Below the pieces are notes generated by a model. It saw only the letters and a list, made by a program, of their open reading frames with translations, made no database searches and was not told the origin of the DNA. Positions 40,284 to 49,106 of a DNA stretch of 64,000 nt are shown in pieces. The number at the start of each line of letters is the position of its first letter. Position 1 is the first letter of the stretch. The DNA is from Paracoccaceae bacterium Fryx2. GTDB taxonomy: Bacteria; Pseudomonadota; Alphaproteobacteria; Rhodobacterales; Rhodobacteraceae. The position numbers were made by a program, and so were the translations under genes. The DNA is taken from positions 434,001 through 498,000 of the forward strand of contig JAVSGI010000005.1 in assembly GCA_032334235.1 (NCBI GenBank), read 5' to 3'.

Positions 40284-40435
40284 GCGACCTGTTTGCGTCG
40301 TTTATGAGATACCGATACAGGGTTTCGCGCCCCCTTCAAGGGCCATCGCTGTGTCGCTCCTGCCTTTCGCCCTTTGCTTTCGCCACCGACATCCCCTATA
40401 CCGCGCCCGATACCGCTCACCTTCGGAGAAGACCC

Positions 40436-41806
40436 ATGACCAAGGGCTGGAAGAAATCGGACTGGCGCGCGAAACCGCGGGTGCAGATGCCCGATTACCC
40501 GGATACCCCGGCACTGAACGCCGTCGAGGCGCAGCTTGCCAAGTATCCGCCGCTGGTCTTTGCCGGCGAGGCGCGGCGGCTGAAGAAGCTGCTGGGCCAG
40601 GTGGCCGAAGGCAAGGCGTTCCTGCTGCAGGGCGGAGACTGCGCCGAAAGCTTTGCCGAATTCAGCGCCGACAACATCCGCGACACCTTCCGCGTGATGC
40701 TTCAGATGGCGGTGGTGCTGACCTATGGCGCCAAGGTGCCCGTGGTGAAGGTCGGGCGCATGGCCGGGCAGTTCGCCAAGCCGCGTTCCGCCCCGACCGA
40801 GGTGATCGACGGGCTCACGCTGCCGTCCTACCGCGGCGACATCATCCACGGCTTCGAGCCGACCGAGGCGGCGCGCCGCCCCGACCCGCAGCGCATGTTA
40901 CAGGCCTATACCCAGGCGGCGGCCAGCCTTAACCTGCTGCGCGCCTTTTCGACCGGCGGCTTTGCCGACATCCACCGGGTGCATTCCTGGACGCTGGGTT
41001 TTGCCGAGAACGACAAGGCCGAACGCTACCGCGAGTTGTCGAACCGGATTTCCGACGCTCTCGACTTCATGTCGGCGGCGGGCGTCGATGGCAGCAACGT
41101 GCATCAACTGGCCACGGTGGATTTCTATACCAGCCACGAGGCGCTGCTGCTGGAATACGAAGAGGCGCTGTGCCGGACCGACAGCCTGACCGGCCAGCAA
41201 CTTGCGGGCTCGGGCCACATGATCTGGATCGGTGACCGCACCCGGCAGATCGACGGTGCGCATGTCGAGTTCTGCCGGGGGGTGATGAACCCGATCGGCC
41301 TGAAGTGCGGCCCCTCCATGACGGCCGAAGACCTGAAGGTGCTGCTGGCGACGCTGAACCCGGAAAATGAACCGGGGCGTCTGTCGCTGATCGTGCGCTT
41401 TGGCGCGGGCAAGGTGGCCGAGCATCTGCCGCGACTGATCCAGACCGTGCGCGGCGAAGGCGCCAATGTCGCCTGGATCTGCGATCCGATGCACGGCAAC
41501 ACCATCAAGTCCGACTCGGGCTACAAGACGCGGCCGTTCGACAAGGTGCTGCGCGAGGTGCGCGAGTTCTTCGGCGTCCACAAGGCCGAGGGCACCATCC
41601 CCGGCGGCGTGCATTTCGAGATGACCGGCAAGGACGTGACCGAATGCACCGGCGGCCTGCGCGCTGTGACCGACGAGGATCTGTCGAGCCGCTACCACAC
41701 CGCCTGCGACCCGCGTCTGAACGCCAGCCAGTCGCTGGAACTGGCCTTCCTCGTGGCCGAGGAACTTTCGGAACTGCGTGCCGAAAAGCGCCGGATGGCG
41801 CTGTAG
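40436..41806 (+). CDS. Class II 3-deoxy-7-phosphoheptulonate (DAHP) synthase
   Basis: A 456-residue plant/microbial type II DAHP synthase, joining phosphoenolpyruvate and erythrose-4-phosphate in the first step of aromatic amino acid synthesis. Family landmarks: [14 protein letters not shown] (metal Cys, about 62-75), [54 protein letters not shown] and [14 protein letters not shown] 40436 has GGAGAAG upstream; longer in-frame starts back to 40304 lack support. Divergent from the GlxA-type gene. Confidence 0.95.
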   Translation: MTKGWKKSDWRAKPRVQMPDYPDTPALNAVEAQLAKYPPLVFAGEARRLKKLLGQVAEGKAFLLQGGDCAESFAEFSADNIRDTFRVMLQMAVVLTYGAKVPVVKVGRMAGQFAKPRSAPTEVIDGLTLPSYRGDIIHGFEPTEAARRPDPQRMLQAYTQAAASLNLLRAFSTGGFADIHRVHSWTLGFAENDKAERYRELSNRISDALDFMSAAGVDGSNVHQLATVDFYTSHEALLLEYEEALCRTDSLTGQQLAGSGHMIWIGDRTRQIDGAHVEFCRGVMNPIGLKCGPSMTAEDLKVLLATLNPENEPGRLSLIVRFGAGKVAEHLPRLIQTVRGEGANVAWICDPMHGNTIKSDSGYKTRPFDKVLREVREFFGVHKAEGTIPGGVHFEMTGKDVTECTGGLRAVTDEDLSSRYHTACDPRLNASQSLELAFLVAEELSELRAEKRRMAL

Positions 41807-41819
41807 CCAGGCCGGTCAG

Positions 41820-41840
41820 GGCGGGGCTGCGTGCCCCGCC
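41820..41840. terminator. Hairpin between convergent DAHP synthase and PAS genes
   Basis: GGCGGGGC (41820-41827), loop TGCGT, GCCCCGCC (41833-41840), directly abutting the PAS-gene stop. No T-run, so termination efficiency is uncertain. Confidence 0.5.
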
Positions 41841-42476
41841 TCACTCGTCCGATTTCACCAGCCGCAGGTTGGGCTTGCCGCGCGGCGGGGCCGGGCGGAA
41901 GGGCGCCGCCGCTTCGGACATGCCGGTCACGGCGGCGGGCTTGCGCAGCGGCCGGGCGTCGGGCTGCGGCGCGGGCCGGACCGGCACCGGCGACTGCAGC
42001 CGTTCCACAAGCTGGCTGGCGATGGCAAAGCGGCGCGGGCTGCGCCCGATCTGGCCTTCGCAGGCAAGGCAGCCCAGCGCCAGGTCCACCGGCCCCCGTT
42101 CGGACCGCAGCGGCAGCAGCAGCATCCGCGCCTCCAGCGCCGGGCGGCCCAGGCTGCGCTCGGCCTCCAGCCGCAGTTCGAGTGCGCCGGGCAGGCTGAA
42201 GACCTGCTCCAGCCCCTCGGCCATCCGGTTGCGCGAGCCCGGCTCGAAGAAAGAGGACAGCGGCATCCCGCGCACCTCCATCCCCATCAGGTCGTTCAAC
42301 TGCATTCCCGCCAGACGGAACCGGGCGATGCCCGGTGCGACGCGTTCCAGCAGAAAGGCGCTTTCCAGCGCCCCTTCGATGCCGCGCGGGTCGATCTGCG
42401 CCCGGCGCGGCAGGTCTGCCCCGTCACGCAGCGCCTCCCAATAGGCGCGGACTTCGGCGATCATTGCAAAGCCCAT
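41841..42476 (-). CDS. PAS domain-containing protein
   Basis: A 211-residue cytoplasmic protein of the alphaproteobacterial PAS_5 type. The PAS-like part is about 5-150: AMIAEVRAYWEALRDGADLP, an ALESAFLLERVAPGIARFRL strand pair, the LNDLMGMEVRGMPLSSFFEP block and the C-terminal strand PVDLALGCLAC. The tail (about 165-211) is Pro/Arg-rich and probably disordered. No output domain is present, so it may sense or bind a partner. ATG 42476 has GGGGAAAG upstream. Several palindromes lie in its upstream region. Confidence 0.82.
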   Translation of the reverse strand: MGFAMIAEVRAYWEALRDGADLPRRAQIDPRGIEGALESAFLLERVAPGIARFRLAGMQLNDLMGMEVRGMPLSSFFEPGSRNRMAEGLEQVFSLPGALELRLEAERSLGRPALEARMLLLPLRSERGPVDLALGCLACEGQIGRSPRRFAIASQLVERLQSPVPVRPAPQPDARPLRKPAAVTGMSEAAAPFRPAPPRGKPNLRLVKSDE

Positions 42477-42777
42477 GGCTTTCCCCGTTCCAGTCCTGCC
42501 GACGGAGAGTGGCCAGCGCCACCCGCCGCCGATGTCAGTTTTCTCCATTTCACACACTCCAGAACCGCTGATGTTCCGGTTTGGTCCGGTTGCCGCCTCT
42601 CGGCGCCTCTGATACCCAAGCCCGGAAGTTCCGGGCAATGGCGACAACAGGGTTAACCCTAGAACAACACTTGTTACTCAATTCTTAAGATACACGGTTC
42701 CGCCCGGTTGTGGCAGAAATCTGCAAGTATGGTAAACCCGGCCGGCGGCGGCCGGCAGCAACACAGGAACAGGCGGG
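42477..42777. promoter_or_regulatory. Divergent promoter region with several palindromes
   Basis: A 301-bp gap between the PAS gene (minus) and yicC (plus). It contains GCCCGGAAGTTCCGGGC (42620-42636), a perfect hairpin; AGGGTTAACCCT (42649-42660), a perfect 12-bp palindrome; and AACAA-CAC-TTGTT just after it. The surrounding sequence at 42650-42700 is AT-rich. No gene is visible. Confidence 0.6.
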
Positions 42778-43674
42778 ATGATCACCTCGATGACCGGATT
42801 TGCCAGCCGCAAGGCGCAGGGCGCCGGATACGAATGGCTCTGGGACATCCGGTCGGTCAATGGCAAGGGGCTGGACCTGCGGCTGCGCCTGCCCGACTGG
42901 ATCGACGGGCTGGAGGCGCCGCTGCGCGCCGAAGTGACCCGCGCCATGTCTCGGGGAAATGTCAATCTGACGCTGAAGGTCAACCGCATCGCAGGCGACG
43001 GGGCCGAGGCGCTGCGGGTCAATACCGCCACGCTGCGCGCCGTGCTGTCGGCGCTGGCCGAGGTCGAGGCGGCGGCGATGGACCGGGGCCTGACGCTGTC
43101 GCAGGCCAGCCAGGCCGAGGTGCTGGGGATGCGCGGCGTGCTGGAAATGGCCGCCCCCGAGGATGATACCGCCCCGTTGCGCGCCGCCCTGCTGGCCGAC
43201 CTGCCGGGGGCGATGGCCGAGCTTGCGGCAATGCGCAGGGCCGAAGGTGCGGCGCTGGCCCAGGTGATCGCGGCACAGCTAGACCGCATCGCCGCCCTGA
43301 CGGCCGATGCGGCGCACGAGGCCGAAGCCCGGCGCGACGCGGCGGCGGCCAGCCTGCGCGAGGCGCTGGCGCGGCTCTTGTCGGCCGCCGAAGGGCTGGA
43401 TGCGACGCGCATCGCGCAGGAACTGGCGCTGCTGGCGGTGAAGTCGGATGTGACAGAGGAGCTTGACCGGCTGGCGGCCCATGTCGCGGCGGCGCGGGCG
43501 CTGCTGGAAGAACCGGGGCCGGTCGGGCGCAAGTTCGACTTCCTGATGCAGGAATTCATGCGCGAGGCCAATACGCTGTGTTCCAAGGCGCAGGCGCTGG
43601 CGCTGACCCGCATCGGGCTTGACCTGAAGACGGTCATCGATCAGATGCGCGAACAGGTTCAGAACGTGGAATGA
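42778..43674 (+). CDS. yicC: YicC/YloC family endoribonuclease
   Basis: A 298-residue protein of the YicC family. The N-terminal [15 protein letters not shown] and [20 protein letters not shown] blocks (1-45) and the C-terminal DUF1732 part with [20 protein letters not shown] and [21 protein letters not shown] are diagnostic. YicC is an RNA-degrading enzyme in E. coli, linked to stationary phase and sRNA turnover. The middle is Ala/Glu-rich helical (about 150-225). Its TGA overlaps the gmk ATG (ATGA), so the two are co-translated. Confidence 0.93.
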   Translation: MITSMTGFASRKAQGAGYEWLWDIRSVNGKGLDLRLRLPDWIDGLEAPLRAEVTRAMSRGNVNLTLKVNRIAGDGAEALRVNTATLRAVLSALAEVEAAAMDRGLTLSQASQAEVLGMRGVLEMAAPEDDTAPLRAALLADLPGAMAELAAMRRAEGAALAQVIAAQLDRIAALTADAAHEAEARRDAAAASLREALARLLSAAEGLDATRIAQELALLAVKSDVTEELDRLAAHVAAARALLEEPGPVGRKFDFLMQEFMREANTLCSKAQALALTRIGLDLKTVIDQMREQVQNVE

Positions 43675-44324
43675 CCATGCCCCAGACCCCCAGCCGCCGC
43701 GGGCTGCTGCTCATCCTGTCGTCGCCGTCGGGGGCGGGCAAGTCGACGCTGGCGCGGCGGCTGATGGCGTGGGACCCGGGCATCCGCTTTTCGGTCTCTG
43801 CCACCACCCGCGCCCCGCGCAGCGGCGAGCTCGATGGCCGCGAATACTATTTCCGCTCGCGCCCCGATTTCGAGGCGATGGTGGCGACCGGCGACATGCT
43901 CGAACATGCCGAGGTGTTCGGCAACCTCTACGGCTCGCCGCGCGGCCCGGTGGAACAGGCGCTGCTCGACGGGCGCGACACGCTGTTCGACATCGACTGG
44001 CAGGGCGGCCAGCAGATCCGCAACTCTGCCCTCGGCCGCGACGTGGTGTCGATCTTCATCCTGCCGCCGTCGATCTCGGAACTGGAGCAGCGCCTGCGCG
44101 GCCGCGCCCAGGACAGCGACGCGGTGATCGCCGAGCGGATGGAAAAAAGCCGTGACGAGATCAGCCACTGGGCCGAATATGACTATGTGCTGGTCAACCG
44201 CGACATCGACGATGCCGAGACTGCGCTGCGCACCATCCTGTCGGCCGAACGCCTGCGCCGCGACCGCCAGCCGGCCCTGACCGATTTCGTGCGGGGCCTG
44301 AACAAGGAGTTCGAGACGCGATGA
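43671..44324 (+). CDS. gmk: Guanylate kinase
   Basis: A 217-residue kinase that converts GMP and ATP to GDP. P-loop [15 protein letters not shown] (about 15-29), GMP-binding [21 protein letters not shown] with the S-x-T-T-R-x-P motif, [17 protein letters not shown] and the lid [13 protein letters not shown] are all present. It lies between yicC and the carbonic-anhydrase-like gene, overlapping each by 4 bases, so the three form one tightly coupled unit. Confidence 0.96.
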   Translation: MTMPQTPSRRGLLLILSSPSGAGKSTLARRLMAWDPGIRFSVSATTRAPRSGELDGREYYFRSRPDFEAMVATGDMLEHAEVFGNLYGSPRGPVEQALLDGRDTLFDIDWQGGQQIRNSALGRDVVSIFILPPSISELEQRLRGRAQDSDAVIAERMEKSRDEISHWAEYDYVLVNRDIDDAETALRTILSAERLRRDRQPALTDFVRGLNKEFETR

Positions 44325-44839
44325 TCTATGCGCTGGAAGGGCTGGTGCCCGAGATCGACCCCGAGGCTTGGGTTGCCCCCGATGCCAACCTGATCGGGCG
44401 GGTGAAGCTGGCGGCCGGTGTCTCGATCTGGTTCGGCGCCACCCTTCGCGGCGACAACGAGCCGATCCTGGTCGGGGCCGGGTCGAATGTGCAGGAGTCA
44501 TGCGTGCTGCACACCGACATGGGCTACCCGCTGACCATCGGGGCAGATTGCACCATCGGGCACCGGGCGATGCTGCACGGCTGCACCATCGGCGACGGCT
44601 CGCTGATCGGCATGGGCGCCACGGTGCTGAACGGCGCGGTGATCGGCCGCGGCTGCCTGATCGGGGCGGGGGCACTGGTGACCGAGGGGAAAGAGATCCC
44701 CGATGGCTCGCTGGTGATGGGCGCGCCGGGCCGGGTGGTGCGGGTGCTGGACGCGCAGGCGCAGGCGCGCCTGCTGGCGTCGGCGGCAGGCTACCGCGCC
44801 AACATGCGGCGGTTCCGGGACGGGCTGCGGCCGGTTTGA
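44321..44839 (+). CDS. Gamma carbonic anhydrase family protein
   Basis: A 172-residue left-handed beta-helix protein of hexapeptide repeats. The family blocks are [40 protein letters not shown], a metal-site His in SCVLHTDMG, and [20 protein letters not shown] with the two further His. [11 protein letters not shown] follows the helix. Gamma-CAs hydrate CO2 or serve as acyltransferase-like scaffolds; activity is not certain for this branch. It overlaps gmk by 4 bases and ends just before a double-hairpin repeat. Confidence 0.92.
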   Translation: MIYALEGLVPEIDPEAWVAPDANLIGRVKLAAGVSIWFGATLRGDNEPILVGAGSNVQESCVLHTDMGYPLTIGADCTIGHRAMLHGCTIGDGSLIGMGATVLNGAVIGRGCLIGAGALVTEGKEIPDGSLVMGAPGRVVRVLDAQAQARLLASAAGYRANMRRFRDGLRPV

Positions 44840-44859
44840 CCGCGGACGGGGCCGGGAGC

Positions 44860-44903
44860 GCAAAAGTTTTCCAAAACTTTTGCAAAATCCTTCGAAGGAT
44901 TTT
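44860..44903. repeat. Paired-hairpin repeat, copy 2 (likely terminator)
   Basis: GCAAAAGTTTT-CC-AAAACTTTTGC (44860-44883) is followed at once by the perfect palindrome AAAATCCTTCGAAGGATTTT (44884-44903). It is 20 bp past the carbonic-anhydrase-like stop. Confidence 0.75.
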
Positions 44904-44993
44904 GGTCCTCGCCGCCCGCCGGCAGCCTGTGCGGGGTGTGGGCTTGAGGTGCCGCGCGGGGCGTGCGACGAATGGTGCCAAAGGAGATTGCAG

Positions 44994-46181
44994 ATGTCCG
45001 ACATTCCCGAAAACCTGGTGCGCCGCACGCCCTGGCCCGAAAGCGTCAGCCGCCCGGTCGGCACGCCGCTGCAACCCTCGGTGGTCTATGCCTCCGACAG
45101 CCCCGACCAGCTTGATGCGCAATATGCGGGGCAGGTGAAAGGCTACACCTATGCCCGCGAGGGGCACCCCAATGCCGAGGTGCTGGCGGCCAAGATCGAC
45201 GCGCTGGAGGGGGCCACGGGCGGTCTGATCGTCGGGTCGGGCATGGCGGCGGTGACGGCCTGCCTGATGGGGCTGCTGTCGGCAGGCGATCATGTGCTGG
45301 GCGGCGACACGCTTTACGGCCGGTCGCTGCGGCTGATGACGCAGGATCTGGCGCGCTTCGGCATCGCGACCAGCCTTGCCGACCCGACCGATGTCGCGGC
45401 GATGGCGCGGGCGCTGCGGCCTGAAACGAAGATGGTGCTGATCGAGGTGGTATCCAACCCGACGCTGCGGGTGGCCGATCTGGCCGGCATCGCCGCGCTC
45501 TGCGGCGAGCGGGGCGTGTTGCTGGCGGTGGACAGCACCTTCTGCACGCCGCGCGGCCTGCGCCCGTTCGAGCATGGCGCGGATGTGGTGATCCATTCGG
45601 TGACCAAGCTGCTGGCCGGGCATTCCGACGTGACGCTGGGCTATGTCGCCTGCCGGGATGCCGGCCATCGCAAGGCAGTCTATGACTTCGCGGTCACCAC
45701 CGGCCTGACGCCAAGCCCGTTCGACTGCTGGCTGGCCGAGCGCGGGCTTTACAGCTTTCATCTGCGCTATGACCGGGCGGAGGAGAATGCGGCGGCCCTG
45801 GCCAGCCATCTGGCGGGGTTGCGCGGCATCAGGCGGGTGATCTATCCGTTGCGCCCCGATCATCCCGACCATGCGCGGGCCGTGGCGCTGCTTGGCACGC
45901 GGGGCGGCAACATGCTGTCATTCGAGCTGGACGGCGGGCGCGAGGCGGCCAATGCCCTGACCCGCGCCATGCCCGGCCTGGCGTTTGCCCCGACGCTGGG
46001 CGATGTGGGCACCACGCTTTCGCACCCCGCATCCAGCAGCCACCGGGCGGTGCCCGAGGCGGCGCGGGCCGCGGTGGGGATCAGCGAAGGGTTCTTCCGC
46101 ATCTCGGTCGGGGTCGAGGACATCGCGCTGCTGACGCGCGATTTCAGCGCCGGGGTGGCTGCCGCGCTGGCCGCAGGCTAG
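44994..46181 (+). CDS. Cys/Met-metabolism PLP-dependent enzyme (cystathionine gamma-synthase/lyase family)
   Basis: A 395-residue trans-sulfuration family enzyme (fold type I). KGYTYAREGHPNAEVLAAKI (about 44-63) is the family Y-x-R block. GGLIVGSGMAAVTA holds the phosphate-binding loop, and LLAVDSTFCTPRGLRPFEHGADVVIHSVTKLLAGHSDV gives the PLP Asp and Schiff-base Lys (HSVTK, about 205). The C-terminal THPAS-like motif is SHPASSSHR. Members make or break cystathionine or sulfhydrylate homoserine esters; I cannot choose among these. ATG 44994 follows AAGGAG. Confidence 0.88.
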   Translation: MSDIPENLVRRTPWPESVSRPVGTPLQPSVVYASDSPDQLDAQYAGQVKGYTYAREGHPNAEVLAAKIDALEGATGGLIVGSGMAAVTACLMGLLSAGDHVLGGDTLYGRSLRLMTQDLARFGIATSLADPTDVAAMARALRPETKMVLIEVVSNPTLRVADLAGIAALCGERGVLLAVDSTFCTPRGLRPFEHGADVVIHSVTKLLAGHSDVTLGYVACRDAGHRKAVYDFAVTTGLTPSPFDCWLAERGLYSFHLRYDRAEENAAALASHLAGLRGIRRVIYPLRPDHPDHARAVALLGTRGGNMLSFELDGGREAANALTRAMPGLAFAPTLGDVGTTLSHPASSSHRAVPEAARAAVGISEGFFRISVGVEDIALLTRDFSAGVAAALAAG

Positions 46182-46184
46182 CGG

Positions 46185-46580
46185 TCAGGCCGACCGCAGT
46201 TCCACGATGTGGAAGTTCAGACCGGGCGCATGGGCGCGCAGTTCGCGTTCGACCATGGCACGGTCGGGCAGCGGGCCGGTGACGGCGCAGGCCAGGCCCC
46301 CGTAGCCCAGGCCGTTCAGCAGGACGACCATGTGCAGCGCATCGAACCCGGTGCCGACCAGCGGAAACACCACCCGGTCGGGCGCCACGCGCGCCAGCAG
46401 GTCGCGGTCGAGCGAGCCGTGGCGGGCCACCACCACCGATGGCCGGTCCGGCAGCAGCCGGATCAGCGCCAGGGCTTCGGGGGATTCGATGACAAGACAG
46501 ACTTCTGGACCGGCGCCTTCCGGGCTTGATGCCCCGGGGCGGAAGGGCGGAAAGCTACCCTTGCTGCCAGTAGCGGCCAT
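46185..46580 (-). CDS. Unknown protein convergent with the PLP enzyme
   Basis: A 131-residue protein without a family that I recognise. After a polar, low-complexity N-terminus (MAATGSKGSFPPFRPGAS) it reads VCLVIESPEALALIRLLPD, VVVARHGSLDRDLLARVAPD, RVVFPLVGTGFDALHMVVLLNGLGY, then ELRAHAPGLNFHIVEL. The alternation of strands and helices, with acidic residues after the first strand, resembles a degenerate response-regulator receiver fold. It is divergent from phoR over 230 bp, but a link with phosphate signalling is only a guess. The start is uncertain: the frame is open to 46673. Confidence 0.6.
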   Translation of the reverse strand: MAATGSKGSFPPFRPGASSPEGAGPEVCLVIESPEALALIRLLPDRPSVVVARHGSLDRDLLARVAPDRVVFPLVGTGFDALHMVVLLNGLGYGGLACAVTGPLPDRAMVERELRAHAPGLNFHIVELRSA

Positions 46581-46810
46581 GTCGGGTCCAGAATCGGTGT
46601 GGCATGTGGACGTCCAGGGTGATGTGGCGGGAAAGCGGGCGAACGATACACCCTTGGATTGGCAAGCAGTCACGCGCTACACGTCAAAGGGTAATTCGGG
46701 TCATCAGCACTGGCAAGCCCCCATCCTGCGCCGTTATTAAGATGCGGTTAAGGGGCACCCGGCAAGCCGCAACGGGCGCCAGGGGCGATGTGAAGGGAAG
46801 GGCTGAAGCC

Positions 46811-47851
46811 ATGGACGGGCAGCTTGTACGCACGATGCTGGAGGCGGTGCCGCTGCCGCTGGTGCTGATCGGCCAAAGCGAGAAGATCGTGGCGGCAAAC
46901 GCGCCGGCGGTGGAACTGTTCGGGGCGGGAATCGTCGGTCGGCATCATGTGATCGCCATGCGCCAGCCCGGCCTGCAGTCGGTGATCGAGGGCGCGCTGA
47001 TGCGGGGCGAAGCCGGGCAGGCGCGGCATCTGGTCACCGGACCGACGCACGAGATCACCTACCGTGTCACCGTGACGCCGGTGGCGGGCGAGGGGCTCAG
47101 CGGCGCGCTGTGCGTGTTCGAGGATATCACCGAGCAGCAGCAGATCGGCCAGATGCGCCGCGATTTCGTGGCCAATGTCAGCCACGAGCTGCGCACGCCG
47201 CTGACCGCGCTGGTCGGATTCATCGAGACGCTGAAGGGCGCCGCGCGCGACGATGCGGTGGCGCGCGCCCGGTTTCTGACCATCATGGAACGCGAGGCCG
47301 GCCGGATGAACCGGCTGGTGCGCGATCTGCTGCAGCTGAGCCGGGTCGAGGCCGAGGAACGCCAGCGCCCGACCGAGCGGATCGACCTTGCGGCGATCCT
47401 GGGCATGGCCGTGACCGCGCTGCGCCCGATGGCCGAGGAAGCAGGCGTGGTGATCGAGGTGACCGGGATCGCGGGGCCGCTGATCCTGCCCGCCGACGCC
47501 GACCAGATGACGCAGGTTTTCCAGAACCTGATTGAAAACGCCGTGAAATACGGCGGGCCGGGCAAGCCGGTCACCATCGATGTCAGCCGGGGGCAGCGCG
47601 ATCCGGCCCTGCGCGGCCCGGCGGTGCGGATCGACGTGATCGACCGTGGCGAGGGCATCGACGAGGTGCATCTGCCGCGCCTGACCGAGCGGTTCTACCG
47701 GGTCGACAACCACCGCTCGCGCGAGAAGGGCGGCACCGGGCTGGGGCTGGCGATCGTCAAGCACATCGTCCACCGCCACCGCGGCCGCTTCCGCATCGAG
47801 TCGGTGCGCGGCAAGGGCAGCCGTTTCACCGTGATCCTGCCGGAAAATTGA
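46811..47851 (+). CDS. phoR: Phosphate regulon sensor histidine kinase PhoR
   Basis: A 346-residue kinase. A PAS domain (about 1-110: LVLIGQSEKIVAANAPAVEL) precedes HisKA with the phospho-acceptor in FVANVSHELRTPLTALVGF (His about 124) and a HATPase_c domain with N-box FQNLIENAVKYGG, G1 VIDRGEGI, and G2 GGTGLGLAIVKHI. There is no clear transmembrane helix, as is common for alphaproteobacterial PhoR, so it may work through PhoU and the Pst complex at the membrane. It heads the pho cluster. ATG 46811 is chosen for its AAGGG region and family fit. Confidence 0.92.
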   Translation: MDGQLVRTMLEAVPLPLVLIGQSEKIVAANAPAVELFGAGIVGRHHVIAMRQPGLQSVIEGALMRGEAGQARHLVTGPTHEITYRVTVTPVAGEGLSGALCVFEDITEQQQIGQMRRDFVANVSHELRTPLTALVGFIETLKGAARDDAVARARFLTIMEREAGRMNRLVRDLLQLSRVEAEERQRPTERIDLAAILGMAVTALRPMAEEAGVVIEVTGIAGPLILPADADQMTQVFQNLIENAVKYGGPGKPVTIDVSRGQRDPALRGPAVRIDVIDRGEGIDEVHLPRLTERFYRVDNHRSREKGGTGLGLAIVKHIVHRHRGRFRIESVRGKGSRFTVILPEN

Positions 47852-47887
47852 CCGGCGCGGCGGGTCGGGCGGGCGGCCTTCATGAAA

Positions 47888-47905
47888 CTGTTACAAAACC
47901 GTCGC
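47888..47905 (+). promoter_or_regulatory. PHO box upstream of pstS
   Basis: CTGTTAC-AAAA-CCGTCGC, two 7-bp half-sites repeating with an 11-bp period, as in alphaproteobacterial PhoB sites. It lies 82 bp upstream of the pstS ATG and 37 bp after the phoR stop, so pst genes should be induced under phosphate starvation. Confidence 0.75.
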
Positions 47906-47986
47906 AAAAGCGTGTCCAAGGCCACCTAGACGCAGGGTCGGGATCGCCAGTCAGGCGGTCGCTCTGACCCATACCAGGAGAAATCC

Positions 47987-49033
47987 ATGTCCTTCATGAA
48001 ACTCACCGTATCGACGCTGGCCATTGCCGCCGCGTCCGTGACCGCCGCCGCCGCGCGCGACCAGGTCCGCGTTGTCGGTTCCTCGACCGTGTTCCCCTAC
48101 AGCCAGGCCGCTGCCGAGAACTTCTCCAATGACACCGGCATGGCGGCTCCCGTCGTCGAATCGACCGGCACCGGCGGTGGCTTCAAGGTGTTCTGCGAAG
48201 GCGTGGGCGAAGGTTTTGCCGATGTTGCCGGCGCATCGCGCGCCATCAAGAAATCGGAATACGACCTTTGCATCAAGAACGGCGTGACCGACATCTCCGA
48301 ACTGATGATCGGCTATGACGGCCTGTCGCTCGCCATTTCGCGCGCCACCCCGCACGACTGGGCGCTGACCGAAAAGCAGATCTACCAGGCGCTGGCCGCC
48401 GAGGTTGAAGTGGACGGCGCCTGGGTTGCCAACCCCTACATGAAATGGTCGGAAATCGACCCCTCGCTGCCGGACGTGGCGATCCTGGCCTATGGCCCGC
48501 CGCCGACCTCGGGCACCCGCGATGCCTTCGTCGAACTGGCCCTGCATGACGGCTGCAAGGAGTTCGACTACGTCAAGGCGATGGACAAGGAAGCCCAGGC
48601 CAAGTTCGTCACCGAATCCTGCTCGCGGATGCGCCAGGACGGCCCGTTCGTCGAAGCCGGCGAGAACGACAACCTGATCGTGCAGCGCCTTGAAGCCGAC
48701 CCGACCGCCGTCGGCATCTTCGGCTATTCGTTCCTCTACGAGAACAACGACAAGCTGATGGGCATCTCGATCAACGGCGTGGCCCCCTCGGAAGAAACCA
48801 TTGCCGACTTCACCTATGGCGTGGCGCGTCCGCTCTATGTCTACATCAAGAACGCCCACCGTGGCGTCATCCCGGGCCTGAACGAATTCGTCACCGAATT
48901 CGTGTCGGACGAGGCGATGGCAGCGGGCGGCTACATGGAAGAGCGTGGCCTGACCCCGCTGGGTGCCGACCTGATCGGCGGCGTGCAGACGGTCGCCCTC
49001 GACGCCGTGAACATGACCGCGCCCGAAAAGTAA
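47987..49033 (+). CDS. pstS: Phosphate ABC transporter substrate-binding protein PstS
   Basis: A 348-residue periplasmic phosphate-binding protein. The signal peptide is MSFMKLTVSTLAIAAASVTA. The mature protein opens RVVGSSTVFPYSQAAAENF, the S-S-T-V-F phosphate-binding segment. STGTGGGFKVFCEG, ASRAIKKSEY and PPPTSGTRDAFVELAL also contact phosphate. It belongs to the longer PstS group found in alphaproteobacteria. A PHO box precedes it and a strong terminator-like hairpin follows, which should keep the binding protein in excess over PstC/A/B. Confidence 0.95.
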   Translation: MSFMKLTVSTLAIAAASVTAAAARDQVRVVGSSTVFPYSQAAAENFSNDTGMAAPVVESTGTGGGFKVFCEGVGEGFADVAGASRAIKKSEYDLCIKNGVTDISELMIGYDGLSLAISRATPHDWALTEKQIYQALAAEVEVDGAWVANPYMKWSEIDPSLPDVAILAYGPPPTSGTRDAFVELALHDGCKEFDYVKAMDKEAQAKFVTESCSRMRQDGPFVEAGENDNLIVQRLEADPTAVGIFGYSFLYENNDKLMGISINGVAPSEETIADFTYGVARPLYVYIKNAHRGVIPGLNEFVTEFVSDEAMAAGGYMEERGLTPLGADLIGGVQTVALDAVNMTAPEK

Positions 49034-49050
49034 GCCGATCCGAACCGACC

Positions 49051-49081
49051 GGCCGCCCGCGATTCCCGCGGGCGGCCTTTT
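49051..49081 (+). terminator. Intrinsic terminator/attenuator between pstS and pstC
   Basis: GGCCGCCCGCG (49051-49061), loop ATTCC, CGCGGGCGGCC (49067-49077), then TTTT. The 11-bp GC stem with T-run is a good partial terminator. Confidence 0.85.
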
Positions 49082-49106
49082 CAGACCATCAACCGGGGCT
49101 CTGCGC

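Noticed and set aside
44904-44993. SAM-sensing riboswitch before the Cys/Met PLP gene
   Set aside because: TGCCAAAGGAG near the start loosely recalls the SAM-II 3' end, but the matching stem and pseudoknot bases are not visible in the 90-bp leader.
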